From Clostridia bacterium (lineage in GTDB: Bacteria > Bacillota > Clostridia > Christensenellales > CAG-138): DNA of 36,155 nucleotides. The notes beneath the pieces were generated by a model. It had not been told where the DNA came from, did not search any database, and saw only the letters and a list, made by a program, of their open reading frames with translations. Shown here piece by piece: positions 24,019 through 33,100 of this stretch. The DNA lies in assembly GCA_016293975.1 (NCBI GenBank), contig JAEDCW010000012.1, forward strand, positions 1-36,155. The letters run 5' to 3'. The position numbers were made by a program, and so were the translations under genes. Position 1 is the stretch's first letter; every line of letters starts with the position of its first letter.

Positions 24019-25500
24019 CTACGCCTTAAATACCACTATCTTCTCGCTGCCCTCGAATGAATCCTTGGAGGGACAGGACTCCTTTACGAGAGATTGAGGG
24101 ACTCGCAGATGTTTTGCGATGTCGAATACGGTGTCGCCGGGACGGGCGGCGTATATGAGTATGCCCTTCTGCTCGCAGACGGTGTCGGGACATTCTTCAA
24201 AGCCGACAATCGTCTCGATTTCAACGTCGCAGTTGAGCTTTGTGAGCATATCTATCGTGAATACGACCTCAACCCACCGCTCGCCGGAATTGGTTATCTT
24301 GGCACAGCAGTTGACCGCTGCCACAGGCTCGCAGGGGAATTTTGAGCATTCGACGGTCGCCACAAAGGGAATGTCCTCGATGAAGGAGTATACCGAGCCG
24401 CTTTCGCTCTCGTAGACTATCCGCGTGAGGAGTACGCCTTCGATGGTGAGGTCGTTGCCGTCGGCGTATGACATGGTCACGAGCGGCTTTGCTGAAGCAT
24501 ATACCGGCCTTGAGAGCGAGGGCAGTCCTTCAACGAGCGCTATACGTTCTTTAATTGTGCGGCGCGCACTTATCATCTCACAGGGCAGCGGCAAGTCGAG
24601 CTTCGTGAGTTTGGGGTCAAAACTGACTGTGGGCGAGTAGGCATCGATGGGCAGCTCGCATTCCTTTTCGCTGTTCTCCTCTATGTCGATGAGTATTATC
24701 GCCTCAACGGAAACAAGGCCGAATTCGTCGCTCAGGGGACGCATCGATATGCTTTCAAGCTCGGCGGTCGCCACGGGACTATGCGTGAATGTCTGTACGG
24801 GAATCAGTTCGTCGAACCCGATTTCCTCGGTAAGCTGGGAAAGCCTCGAGTCCTTGTCTGAGGCAAGTGCGCTTACCACGATTCTGCCCTTGACCTGCGC
24901 TCCGTCTGCGGAGCAAATAACTGAATCACATATTGCATAGCCGTTTGAGGCCATAATGGCGTTTATGCCCTTTGCCTCGAGTTCCTCGCGCAGTCTCAGC
25001 CTGCCCGTGCCTATATGAGTGCGTGAGGCGAGCTTCAGCTTTTGACACTTGCACTCCATGTCGTCGATGCCGCAAATTGCGGATAGTACGTGTATGGGTG
25101 CGGAATCCGTCGCCGTGCATACGAGTTCTATCGTCGCATCAAAGCTCAACACGGAGTCGCCCGGTCTGATGATAAAACTCTGTACCGTAGGACGCACATT
25201 GATTCTGGATGTGGGCGTGAGCTCACGGTAAGGCATCGTATGCATAAGCGGCGCGGACGAGGTAAACGAGAAGTATTCGTTCTGACCGTCGGCGCATACG
25301 GCATCGATTTTGACAGTTCCCACGATTTTAAGGCTGTCGCCGATAAGCTCGGCGTTTTGTACCGCAACCGATGCGGAAGCGTCGATTATACTTCGTGCGG
25401 AACGCCCTTCGAGCACGGGCACGTCTCCGGCTACCTGCACCTGTGCATTCTCCGACAGTACGATTCGCTCTATATTAAGCTCTTTTTGAATAAGCTCCAT
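24019..25500 (-). CDS. DUF3794 and LysM protein, SipL-like spore morphogenesis factor
   Basis: Probable spore-coat/cortex assembly protein related to SipL of Clostridioides difficile, which binds SpoIVA at the forespore surface. Start 25500 is chosen because GGAGG is 5 bp upstream of this ATG and because a sigma-E-like promoter lies at 25531-25558; the longer frame to 25566 begins at TTG and would cross that promoter. The 493 residues show about three DUF3794-type beta repeats (roughly 1-130, 165-275, 300-420), the first starting KELNIERIVL, and a C-terminal LysM (YAARPGDTVFDIAKHLRVP, about 450-493). No signal peptide, consistent with mother-cell cytoplasmic action. SipL identity is family-level inference. 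Confidence 0.83.
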   Translation of the reverse strand: MELIQKELNIERIVLSENAQVQVAGDVPVLEGRSARSIIDASASVAVQNAELIGDSLKIVGTVKIDAVCADGQNEYFSFTSSAPLMHTMPYRELTPTSRINVRPTVQSFIIRPGDSVLSFDATIELVCTATDSAPIHVLSAICGIDDMECKCQKLKLASRTHIGTGRLRLREELEAKGINAIMASNGYAICDSVICSADGAQVKGRIVVSALASDKDSRLSQLTEEIGFDELIPVQTFTHSPVATAELESISMRPLSDEFGLVSVEAIILIDIEENSEKECELPIDAYSPTVSFDPKLTKLDLPLPCEMISARRTIKERIALVEGLPSLSRPVYASAKPLVTMSYADGNDLTIEGVLLTRIVYESESGSVYSFIEDIPFVATVECSKFPCEPVAAVNCCAKITNSGERWVEVVFTIDMLTKLNCDVEIETIVGFEECPDTVCEQKGILIYAARPGDTVFDIAKHLRVPQSLVKESCPSKDSFEGSEKIVVFKA

Positions 25501-25530
25501 AACGCCCTCCGAACATGATGATATTGCTAC

Positions 25531-25558
25531 ATTGTATGTACTTCTCGGCGCAATAAGA
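25531..25558 (-). promoter_or_regulatory. Sigma-E-like sporulation promoter of the SipL-like gene
   Basis: Minus strand: TCTTATT (25558-25552), 13 bp, CATACAAT (25538-25531). The -10 matches the sigma-E consensus CATACAHT fully; the -35 agrees with KMATATT at six of seven positions. The spacer is about 1 bp shorter than usual. It would give a leader of about 24 nt. Confidence 0.55.
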
Positions 25559-25566
25559 ACGTCCAA

Positions 25567-25865
25567 CAGTCTGAAAACAGCATGATTTTTCAGGTGAAGA
25601 AACTAATTTACAAGCTGCCCAACTCTAAATATATGAGCTGAAGCATATGAAATATGTATATTGTGCATATGGTTTTCCACCTTATCCACAAGGTTATGCA
25701 CCTTTTGGGTGTATTCGGGGTTATTTATGTGGAAAAAGAAGTGAGCAGTTTTGATATACTATTCAATTATGAATAAAATGTGTACGCCCAAATACTTTTT
25801 GGCATTTGTAAGATTTGTTAACCGTAAAATTTAAACATATAAGTATAGCAATCGAGTTCAAACGA
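25567..25865. other. AT-rich intergenic region with DnaA-box-like sites
   Basis: Holds no gene I can support. It contains TTTTCCACC (25673-25681) directly abutting a perfect TTATCCACA (25682-25690), then TTATGCACC (25694-25702), and on the other strand TTTTCCACA (25736-25728). A clearly AT-rich tract follows (25741-25860). Confidence 0.65.
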
Positions 25866-25897
25866 CAAGCCCCGACATTTTATGACGTCGAGGCTTG
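25866..25897 (-). terminator. Probable terminator of nadE
   Basis: An 11-bp stem on the minus strand (25897-25887 with 25876-25866, one T-G wobble) with a 10-nt loop, about 30 bp past the nadE stop. The T tail is interrupted, so efficiency may be modest. Confidence 0.55.
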
Positions 25898-25926
25898 GGT
25901 ATTTGTGCTGTTTATATGCGGTTTGA

Positions 25927-27834
25927 TTAACAGTTTTCCTCGCACCACTTGAGCCAAAGTGCAGAGGAGGCGTCGCTGGGCATACGCCAATCGCCCCGGG
26001 GTGAGAGCGTTACCGAGCCGATTTTGGGACCGTCGGGCATACAGGAGCGCTTGAATTGCTGTGTGAAGAAGCGCGTATAGAATGTCCTGAGCCACTTTTT
26101 GATGTACGCCTCTGTATAGTGGTCCGCAAACGCCGCCTTTGCGAGCATGAGTATCTTTTCGGGCGTGAAGCCCCAGCGGAGCATGTAGTACAGATAGAAG
26201 TCGTGAAGCTCGTAGGGACCGACTATATCCTCGGTTACTTGACTGATTTCGCCGTCCTTTGCGGGCAGAAGCTCGGGGCTTACGGGAGTTGCAAGCACGT
26301 CGTACAGCGTGGCGGAGAGTTTTTCATCGCTCGTTTTTGCGACGTATTCTACGAGGTAACGCACAAGTGTCTTAGGCACGGAGGCGTTAACGCCGTACAT
26401 TGACATGTGGTCACCGTTGTAGGTCGCCCAGCCGAGCGCAAGCTCGGACAAATCACCCGTACCTATTACGAGCCCGTTAACTGCGTTTGCGGTGTCCATA
26501 AGCACCTGGGTACGTTCCCTCGCCTGAGAGTTTTCGTAAGTCGTGTCGTGTACACTCTCGTCATGGCCTATGTCGATAAAGTGCTGTCTTACAGAATCGG
26601 CGATATTTATCTCGTGCAGGGATACTCCCAGCGAAGCGCAAAGCTCCCTCGCGTTGTTGAGAGTCCTCATTGTCGTACCGAAACAGGGCATAGTGAGTGC
26701 TATTATCTGCTTTTTGTCGAGCTTGAGCATATCAAACGCGCGAACGGTGACGAGCAGAGCGAGGGTAGAATCCAGACCGCCCGAAATGCCTATGACGGCG
26801 TGATTTGTGTGCGCCGCGCACAGTCTCGTGGCAAGCCCGGTCGCCTGCATCTTGAGTATCAGGTCACAGCGCTCAGCCCTCAGGTTTTTATCGGACGGCA
26901 CGAACGGGTGTGCATCTACGGGGTGTTCGGGCTTACAGGGAATAAGCTCCATATCAAACTCGTTCAGCGCATAATCGCCGTTTGCGTCGGGAAAGGAATT
27001 CATGCGCCTGCGTTCGTGCAAAAGCCTTTCTGTATCTATGTCGCCTATGAGCAGCTCGCTGCTGAACAGCTTTGTCTCACAGAGTATCGCGCCGTCCTGA
27101 GCGATTATGTTGTGTCCGGAAAACACCAGGTCGGTAGTCGATTCGCCACAGCCTGCATCTGCGTACACATAGCCGCAGGTAAGCCTTCCCGAAATCGATT
27201 TTACGAGCGTCCGCCTGTATTCGGCTTTGCCTATGACCTCGTTGCTGGCAGAGAGATTGAGCATTATAACCGCACCTTCGCGTGCGAGCTCTACAGATGG
27301 CGAGTTGGGGACCCACATGTCCTCACATATCTCGACACCGAAGCAGAATTCGGGCATTTTAACGCAGGTAAAGAGCTGTTTTGAGCCGAATCTGACGCCG
27401 TAGCCGAAAGGTGAGATCCGCCCGTCGACAGCCTGTCCCGATGCAAAGTGCCGTTTCTCGTAAAACTCGCCGTAATTGGGTATGTTGCTCTTGGGTATGA
27501 CACCCAAAAGCCTGCCGTGATGGATTACCGCCGCACAGTTGTAGAGCTTGTTCTTATGGTACATGGGCAATCCCACAGCGATAACCGTATCGAGATTTGA
27601 TGTCGCACATATTATATTGCCCAGTGCATTTAATGCACCGTCGATGAGCGCCGTCTGGGTAAATAAATCTCCGCAGGTATAGCCGGTGATGCAAAGCTCG
27701 GGGAATGCTATGAGCCTTACGCCCCGTGCGGACGCCTCGTAGCTCAGCTCGATTATTTTTTCGGCGTTGTGGTCGCAATCTGCCACCTTTATGCGTGGCG
27801 TAGCAGCCGCAACCTTGATAAAGCCGTTTTTCAT
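25927..27834 (-). CDS. nadE: Glutamine-dependent NAD(+) synthetase
   Basis: Last step of NAD biosynthesis: amidation of nicotinate adenine dinucleotide, with ammonia from glutamine. The 635-residue protein has an N-terminal nitrilase-type glutaminase domain (about 1-290) with the Glu45 (FPELCITGY), Lys114 (VIPKSNIPNY) and Cys169 (VEICEDMWV) triad. The C-terminal synthetase domain has the pyrophosphate-binding loop SGGLDST (350-356) and the family YNGDHMSMYGVNASVPKTL segment. GGAGG lies about 12 bp before the ATG, a long gap. An extended -10 promoter is just upstream, so it can be transcribed apart from the preceding three-gene run. Confidence 0.97.
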   Translation of the reverse strand: MKNGFIKVAAATPRIKVADCDHNAEKIIELSYEASARGVRLIAFPELCITGYTCGDLFTQTALIDGALNALGNIICATSNLDTVIAVGLPMYHKNKLYNCAAVIHHGRLLGVIPKSNIPNYGEFYEKRHFASGQAVDGRISPFGYGVRFGSKQLFTCVKMPEFCFGVEICEDMWVPNSPSVELAREGAVIMLNLSASNEVIGKAEYRRTLVKSISGRLTCGYVYADAGCGESTTDLVFSGHNIIAQDGAILCETKLFSSELLIGDIDTERLLHERRRMNSFPDANGDYALNEFDMELIPCKPEHPVDAHPFVPSDKNLRAERCDLILKMQATGLATRLCAAHTNHAVIGISGGLDSTLALLVTVRAFDMLKLDKKQIIALTMPCFGTTMRTLNNARELCASLGVSLHEINIADSVRQHFIDIGHDESVHDTTYENSQARERTQVLMDTANAVNGLVIGTGDLSELALGWATYNGDHMSMYGVNASVPKTLVRYLVEYVAKTSDEKLSATLYDVLATPVSPELLPAKDGEISQVTEDIVGPYELHDFYLYYMLRWGFTPEKILMLAKAAFADHYTEAYIKKWLRTFYTRFFTQQFKRSCMPDGPKIGSVTLSPRGDWRMPSDASSALWLKWCEENC

Positions 27835-27870
27835 CTGTCGGTTAATCCTCCGTAATGCCTTTATTGTAAT

Positions 27871-27879
27871 ATTATACCA
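27871..27879 (-). promoter_or_regulatory. Extended -10 promoter of nadE
   Basis: Minus strand TGGTATAAT (27879-27871), with no convincing -35 hexamer upstream; extended -10 promoters tolerate this. It lies in the 68-bp gap before nadE. Confidence 0.55.
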
Positions 27880-27902
27880 CGAATACGCGCAGTGAAGCGC
27901 CG

Positions 27903-28949
27903 CTACTTGGCAAAGCTTAGCATTCTGTTCGCCATATTGTCTATGCGCTCGGTTATGCCTTGTGCGCGCATTGCCGTGCCGGGGTCGTTTGCCGTCTGCA
28001 TGAGTACGAATCTCGGAGGAAGCATGAAGGTCTTATTGAGACACATTGCGCCTGCGACCTGTTGAGCAACTATGTCGCTTCCGCTGTAGCCCGAGACTAC
28101 GACGCTGTAAAGTAGCGTATCGAAAAATGTGTTTTTGATCAAAAGCGATGTAAGTCTGTTGATGAAGGCCATTATGTTTGCGCTGACAGAGTCGTTATAG
28201 TTTGGACAGAGCAGCATGAGCACATTTGCCTCGATGAGTGCGGGGAAAACTTCTTCAACTATGCTTCCTCCGTAAAAACACTCGTTTGTTGTGCCAAAGT
28301 GCGAGCAGGTCTTGTATGAACAGCCTCTGCAGTCGTGCACCTGACCGTTTCGGAGCGATATCTCTTTTATAGTATACTTTTGCCCGATGCGCGCGCATAT
28401 TTCCGAGGAAATATCCAGTGTGTTGGAAGTGCGCTTCTCCGAGGCGTGGAGCAGCAGCATTTTCGGGTTTTCGTATGACGGCACGGAAAAATCCAATAGC
28501 CTGTCGACAAGCTCCCTCGCTTTATATAGATACGTGTCCTCGAGGCTCATATTCAGCCGTTTTGACATTATCGTGAGGTTAGCCAGTGAGCCCGTAGCCT
28601 CGACTAAGGGCTTCCCGGGGAAGAAACAGCCTGCGGAGTTTGCGGCAAGCGTAAACATCTGCGCGAGGTGCTTTGTATAAAGCTCAACAGTCCCATCTAT
28701 GAGCATTACGGCGACACAGTTATCCATGCAATCGGGGTGCTTCCTCAAATGCAGAAGCAATTTGACTATGTCGGAATCGAGCCCGTACTCGCCCACACAC
28801 AGCGCAAACACGACTTTGCTGCCTCTTATGTCGGTTTCCGCAAGTCGGTTTAGTGAAAGGAGCCTGTGCACCCTGCCGCTAAGCGCATGTGCCAGTACTC
28901 CCTCGAGTCTCGGTGTAAGCCTGTTAAACAGCACAACCAGGTCGCTCAT
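27903..28949 (-). CDS. Flavodoxin-fold / NADPH-dependent FMN reductase-like protein, apparently duplicated
   Basis: A 348-residue soluble protein. The C-terminal half (about 162-348) resembles NADPH-dependent FMN reductases and iron-sulfur flavoproteins: LLLHASEKRTSNT at the phosphate-binding loop position, a Cys cluster at 207, 210, 215 and 224 (C-x2-C-x4-C-x8-C), and LLCPNYNDSVSANIMAFINRL like the flavin-contact segment. The N-terminal half has a parallel layout (FALCVGEYGLDSDIVKLLLHL) but no Cys cluster, suggesting an internal duplication. Electron transfer is inferred; the partner is unknown. Its ATG overlaps the stop of the upstream dehydrogenase-like gene by 4 bp (ATGA), implying coupling. 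Confidence 0.75.
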   Translation of the reverse strand: MSDLVVLFNRLTPRLEGVLAHALSGRVHRLLSLNRLAETDIRGSKVVFALCVGEYGLDSDIVKLLLHLRKHPDCMDNCVAVMLIDGTVELYTKHLAQMFTLAANSAGCFFPGKPLVEATGSLANLTIMSKRLNMSLEDTYLYKARELVDRLLDFSVPSYENPKMLLLHASEKRTSNTLDISSEICARIGQKYTIKEISLRNGQVHDCRGCSYKTCSHFGTTNECFYGGSIVEEVFPALIEANVLMLLCPNYNDSVSANIMAFINRLTSLLIKNTFFDTLLYSVVVSGYSGSDIVAQQVAGAMCLNKTFMLPPRFVLMQTANDPGTAMRAQGITERIDNMANRMLSFAK

Positions 28950-30052
28950 CTGTAGTCAAACCTCCTAAGTGTGTCAAATGTCTCGGTCAGCCGCTCTGTA
29001 AGTTTTGGAGATAGTTTCTCGCGCCTTATCTCGATACCCGAATGCGTAAAGCGCGATTCACAGCCCATATATGCGCCGCCCATAGGTACGGCGCTCCAAT
29101 GCCATTGTCCTCTCAGCGTCTTTAGTATGCTCACGCAGGCGCTCGATATTCCGGGGGCGATGTACGGCTTGAAGCCCAATTCCCTCACTCTGAGGTTTGC
29201 AGTCCTCGCCGCCTCGGTAAGTGCGAGCGAGATGTCGTCGTCATAGTTCTCGTTGGGCGAATTTGCAACTATAAGCCCGTTTCCGTGGGGTCCGTACACT
29301 CGTATGTCGCGGCGATCCACGCCGATTTTATCCGCTGTATATTCCGCTCGGGCGCGCATTACGCCGAGTCCATAGCCCTGAATCTGCTCCGGAAGAAGCC
29401 CGAGAAAATCCATTGTGCCGTCACTTGCCGTGTTTGAGTCTATAAACACGGCGCGGCTCAAGTGATCGACGGGGTCGGAAATCTGCGCAAAGAGCCCTGA
29501 GAAACCGCTCTCCCTCGCTTCGATGGCATATCTTTTAAGCATAGCCCTGTTGCGTGCGTACTGAAACATGCGAACGTCGGGAATGTTTTCGGTCACAGGG
29601 GGTACACCGACGGAGGCTGTGAATAAAAATGCGTCGCAGTCAAAGAGTTTCGATCTGTCGGCTATCTCGACTTTTGGGACATCGGAATACATCGGGAGTA
29701 TCTGGTTGAACTCCGCCTCATAGCGCGCACAGAGCGCCTCGTTAGGGTCGTATATCCTTATGCTGTCTATGTCGCTTCCAAGCAGCTTAAGTCCAAGCAA
29801 CACAGTAGCTCCGACATCTCCCAAGCCTACGAGCGTTAGTGTGAAACGCTTTTTATCCTGCCTCAATGCGGATAGCCCGTCGAAAACCAGTGGGAATGCG
29901 GTGTTTACACAGAAAGCCTCGCCCGACGCGACTATATCGAGTACACTTCGGGGCAAATCGCTCTCATGTGCGCATGGCAAAAAAAGCCCCACGCCCTCGC
30001 TTTCGTACACCTCGCCGCCGCTAAGGACGGGAAATACGCTTCGAGAGTTCAT
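28946..30052 (-). CDS. Lactate/malate dehydrogenase-family protein
   Basis: Predicted NAD(P)-binding dehydrogenase, 368 residues. After an atypical N-terminal stretch of about 70 residues comes a Rossmann loop (TLVGLGDVGATVLLGL, GxGxxG at 76-81). Then follow IYDPNEALC at the adenosine-binding position, ISDPVDHL (Asp195; NPVD-like) and VYGPHGNGLI (His256; equivalent of the GEHG catalytic His). The family's His/Asp pair is therefore retained, so an active 2-hydroxyacid dehydrogenase is plausible, but substrate is unclear. Weak AGGGA ribosome binding site before the ATG. It lies 128 bp after the giant multidomain gene and is coupled to the flavodoxin-like gene. Confidence 0.78.
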   Translation of the reverse strand: MNSRSVFPVLSGGEVYESEGVGLFLPCAHESDLPRSVLDIVASGEAFCVNTAFPLVFDGLSALRQDKKRFTLTLVGLGDVGATVLLGLKLLGSDIDSIRIYDPNEALCARYEAEFNQILPMYSDVPKVEIADRSKLFDCDAFLFTASVGVPPVTENIPDVRMFQYARNRAMLKRYAIEARESGFSGLFAQISDPVDHLSRAVFIDSNTASDGTMDFLGLLPEQIQGYGLGVMRARAEYTADKIGVDRRDIRVYGPHGNGLIVANSPNENYDDDISLALTEAARTANLRVRELGFKPYIAPGISSACVSILKTLRGQWHWSAVPMGGAYMGCESRFTHSGIEIRREKLSPKLTERLTETFDTLRRFDYR

Positions 30053-30180
30053 CGGGTCCCTGTTTATGAGTATCGCAATGGGGGAGAAGGACTCGTTTAC
30101 CTAATGCGCATTCTTTGGGATATTTACGGAATTGTCCGCACAATACAGACAAATCCCTCTGTAGTCGTAGAATTTCACGC

Positions 30181-33100
30181 TTATTCCTCGCTCGGCGACA
30201 GCCTCAAAAGCTGTTCTATGTCCTCGCTGACACAGTCGGATGCCGCCTTATTCTTGTCGTATATCAAGCATGCCCCTTTGTAAGGCAGCATGGGTATGTA
30301 AAGCGCTTCGCCGAGCCGCCTTATGGTCAGTGCCGTGCCAAGCTGCGCTTGATGTCTGCTTTCGAGCGCCCTGAGTATACGAAGAGTATTCTCGAGCGCC
30401 GTCCTTGAGAAGTTAATTATAGCCTTTTCGCCCGAACGCGCTATGTACCTCGGCCATGTATAGGGCATTATAAGGTTTATCGCCTGCGGGAGCGAACTTT
30501 CCTCGCTCGGTACATCTATGCAGTCGCCGCCTATAAACGGATATTGCAAGCTCTCTGTGAACCAATAGCGCAGATTCGGTATGAAGTATTCGCATTGCAC
30601 ATCCGTCCCCTGTGCGCGCATAATATCCTTGCCCCTACCCGACAGTATGCCCACAACGACGCTTTGTATTTCAATCCCTGCGTCTTTTATGAGCGGCTTT
30701 AGCCTGTCGAATCTGTAGCCGTTGTGCATTATGTCGTCAACCATAAGCAACGGCCTGTTGAACGAGTTCAGCATCATAACCTGGTTTTTGAGCGCCGAAT
30801 AGCCGTGGGTCTCCCTTATGCTGAAGCCTGTCACGTCCGAGAAAAATACCTTGTCTATGTGGAGCGCCTTCGTTACGACATTGGGCACTATCATGCCGTT
30901 GAGCAACCTGCCGTACGGCACGCACAGCGCATCGGAAAGTCCGTCGCCGGGTTTATTTGATTCCACTCCGCCTATATTCCTTATGCGCCTTACGAGCGCA
31001 TGATTGAGCATATCCGTCGAGAAGCACATGAGCAATACTCCGGGGAAAAGCCCGCATAGCGAGCGCCTGAGCCCGCTTCTGGCACTGCTCACCGCCTCCT
31101 GCACAGCCGTTTCGGAGGCAAGGTGCGGCTTTATCGTGTCCATTACATCCTGTATAAGTACAACGGGCGACCTCATATCCACGCAGTACACGCCGTTGCA
31201 AAGCGCTATGAAGCCAAGCTCGGGGAGCAAAGCCTCGAGCGCGGTGTCGCCCCGCGATCTGTAAATCGCATAAGTGTGGTCGTCGGAGAGCGAGCGCGCA
31301 AGCAGCTCTGTCGCGAGCATGAGCCTCTCCTCACGCGTCGCATCGCCAAGAAGTGTCACGCCCTCAAGGAGCAGCACCTTGCCGGATACCGCATCTCTGA
31401 CCTTCTCTGCGGAATCGAGGTCGAGAAGCTCGCCGTATATGTCTGCCGCCCTGAGCGATTTGCCGAGCGCAAAGCCAATGCAAGCACCGTTTGAAGTATT
31501 CTTTAGAAGCGAAAGCCTCTTTGTGCCGGAAAGCGCCGCCGCCTGCTCATCTGCGGGGGCAACACCCGAAGCTATATCCTCACCGTAATAGTTTACAAAA
31601 TACAGCTCCTCGGGCGAAGATACGCGCTTTAGCTGCTCGGAGCGCAGATACAGCCCGTGTGAGTAGATAAACTCCTGCACTACGGGGTCGATAAGCATCG
31701 ATATGTCGAGATTCTTGTCTATGTACTCCCTTATTCTCGTAGAGCTGACGCTTTCGTAGTACGCAGGGAGCGAAAGCGTCAAAAGCTTGCCCCGTATAAG
31801 ACTTTCGAGCTTGATACCCGAATCGTCCGTTCCATCCTCATCCCGTAGGAACACTATGTGGTTGTATTCCGCCGCTCCACCTGCGATGCTCTGCCTGTAT
31901 GCGGAGGCGTTTTTGATCACGTCACTGCCTGCGACGATATAGACCTCCCTGTTCGGGAAAAGCGATATCAGCCGTTTCAAATCGAGCGGATTGGCTATGT
32001 TTATGGGTATCGTCTCCGGGAAAACGAATACGTCCATCGAGTCCGCAGTAGACATACTGACTATCTGCCTTCTCAGCCTGTGCGGCAATGTGCGCTTGCT
32101 CCATGAGAATTCGTCCACCGCGAGGTACACTTCAAAGCCCCTGTCCCTTATCTCCTGCACAATCTGCTTGTGTCCCGAGGAGAAAGGGTCGAATGTACCG
32201 GGGAAGAATGCTGCCGGCTTCTCACGGGAGAATGCAAAATTTCCGAAGTTCACTTCGCTCCGCGTGACAAAGCGATACAGGTAGTTGAGCATCGCCGCGC
32301 GGTTGAAGAATACGAGCTTGTCATCCCTGTGCTCGGCAAGGAGTGTGCCGAGCTTTTTGGCGATTACCGGCAAGAGCTTTCTCTTGGCTTCCTCGGGCAC
32401 AAAGCTGTTTTCAAAGAAGTCCCTGCAAAGCACGGCCAAAGCTACGCTGTGTATAGTGTCGTCATAGTGGGCGATGCCTGTGAATATAAGCCCTATTATC
32501 CTGCTTGCAGCCTCCGGGTCAAATGCTGCGCCGTCGTTTATTGCGTGTGTGTAGAGCACTACGCTGAGCGTCTGAAGCGCCGTACAAGCCGAGTGTACGT
32601 TTGCGCCCCTTACGAGCATATCGAGCTCGTCTATGCACTCGTCGTACTCTTTCTTGGGAAGCCTGCAAATGAGCCTGCCCACGCACGGAGAAATGAACCT
32701 CGCTACCTCGCCCTGACCTATTTCAAGCTCTCGTAGCAGGTCGACGACTATTTCGTTGCACTCCTCGACCTTGAGCATGTTTGCGATATTTACAAGCGAC
32801 CTTCCTGCGTGCTCCCTCACGGGCAGATGCTCACTGACACAGAGCAGGTTTGACAGGTGAAGCGCTATGTGAAATGCGTTCTCTTTATGCTTCGCGGCAT
32901 AGACACAGAGTTCGTCTATCTGTACTTTCTTTATCGTCCAATGGACAGCGTTTTTGAGGTTGCTGAGATAAATTTCGGATATCTCTTCCGGTACGGGCTC
33001 TTCACCGCCCATAAGCTCCGTGCGCACCTTTTTACTCATGTAGAGCACCGCAGGACTGTTTGTGTCGAGCTCGTCGAGCACATCCAACGCATACGGCACG

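Noticed and set aside
25501..25566. Longer SipL-like protein from TTG at 25566
   Set aside because: No ribosome binding site at the TTG, and the stretch contains the sigma-E-like promoter; ATG 25500 has an ideal GGAGG.
26407..27384. 325-codon open frame on the plus strand
   Set aside because: Lies antisense inside nadE, which has full catalytic motifs; the translation shows no family features and no ribosome binding site.
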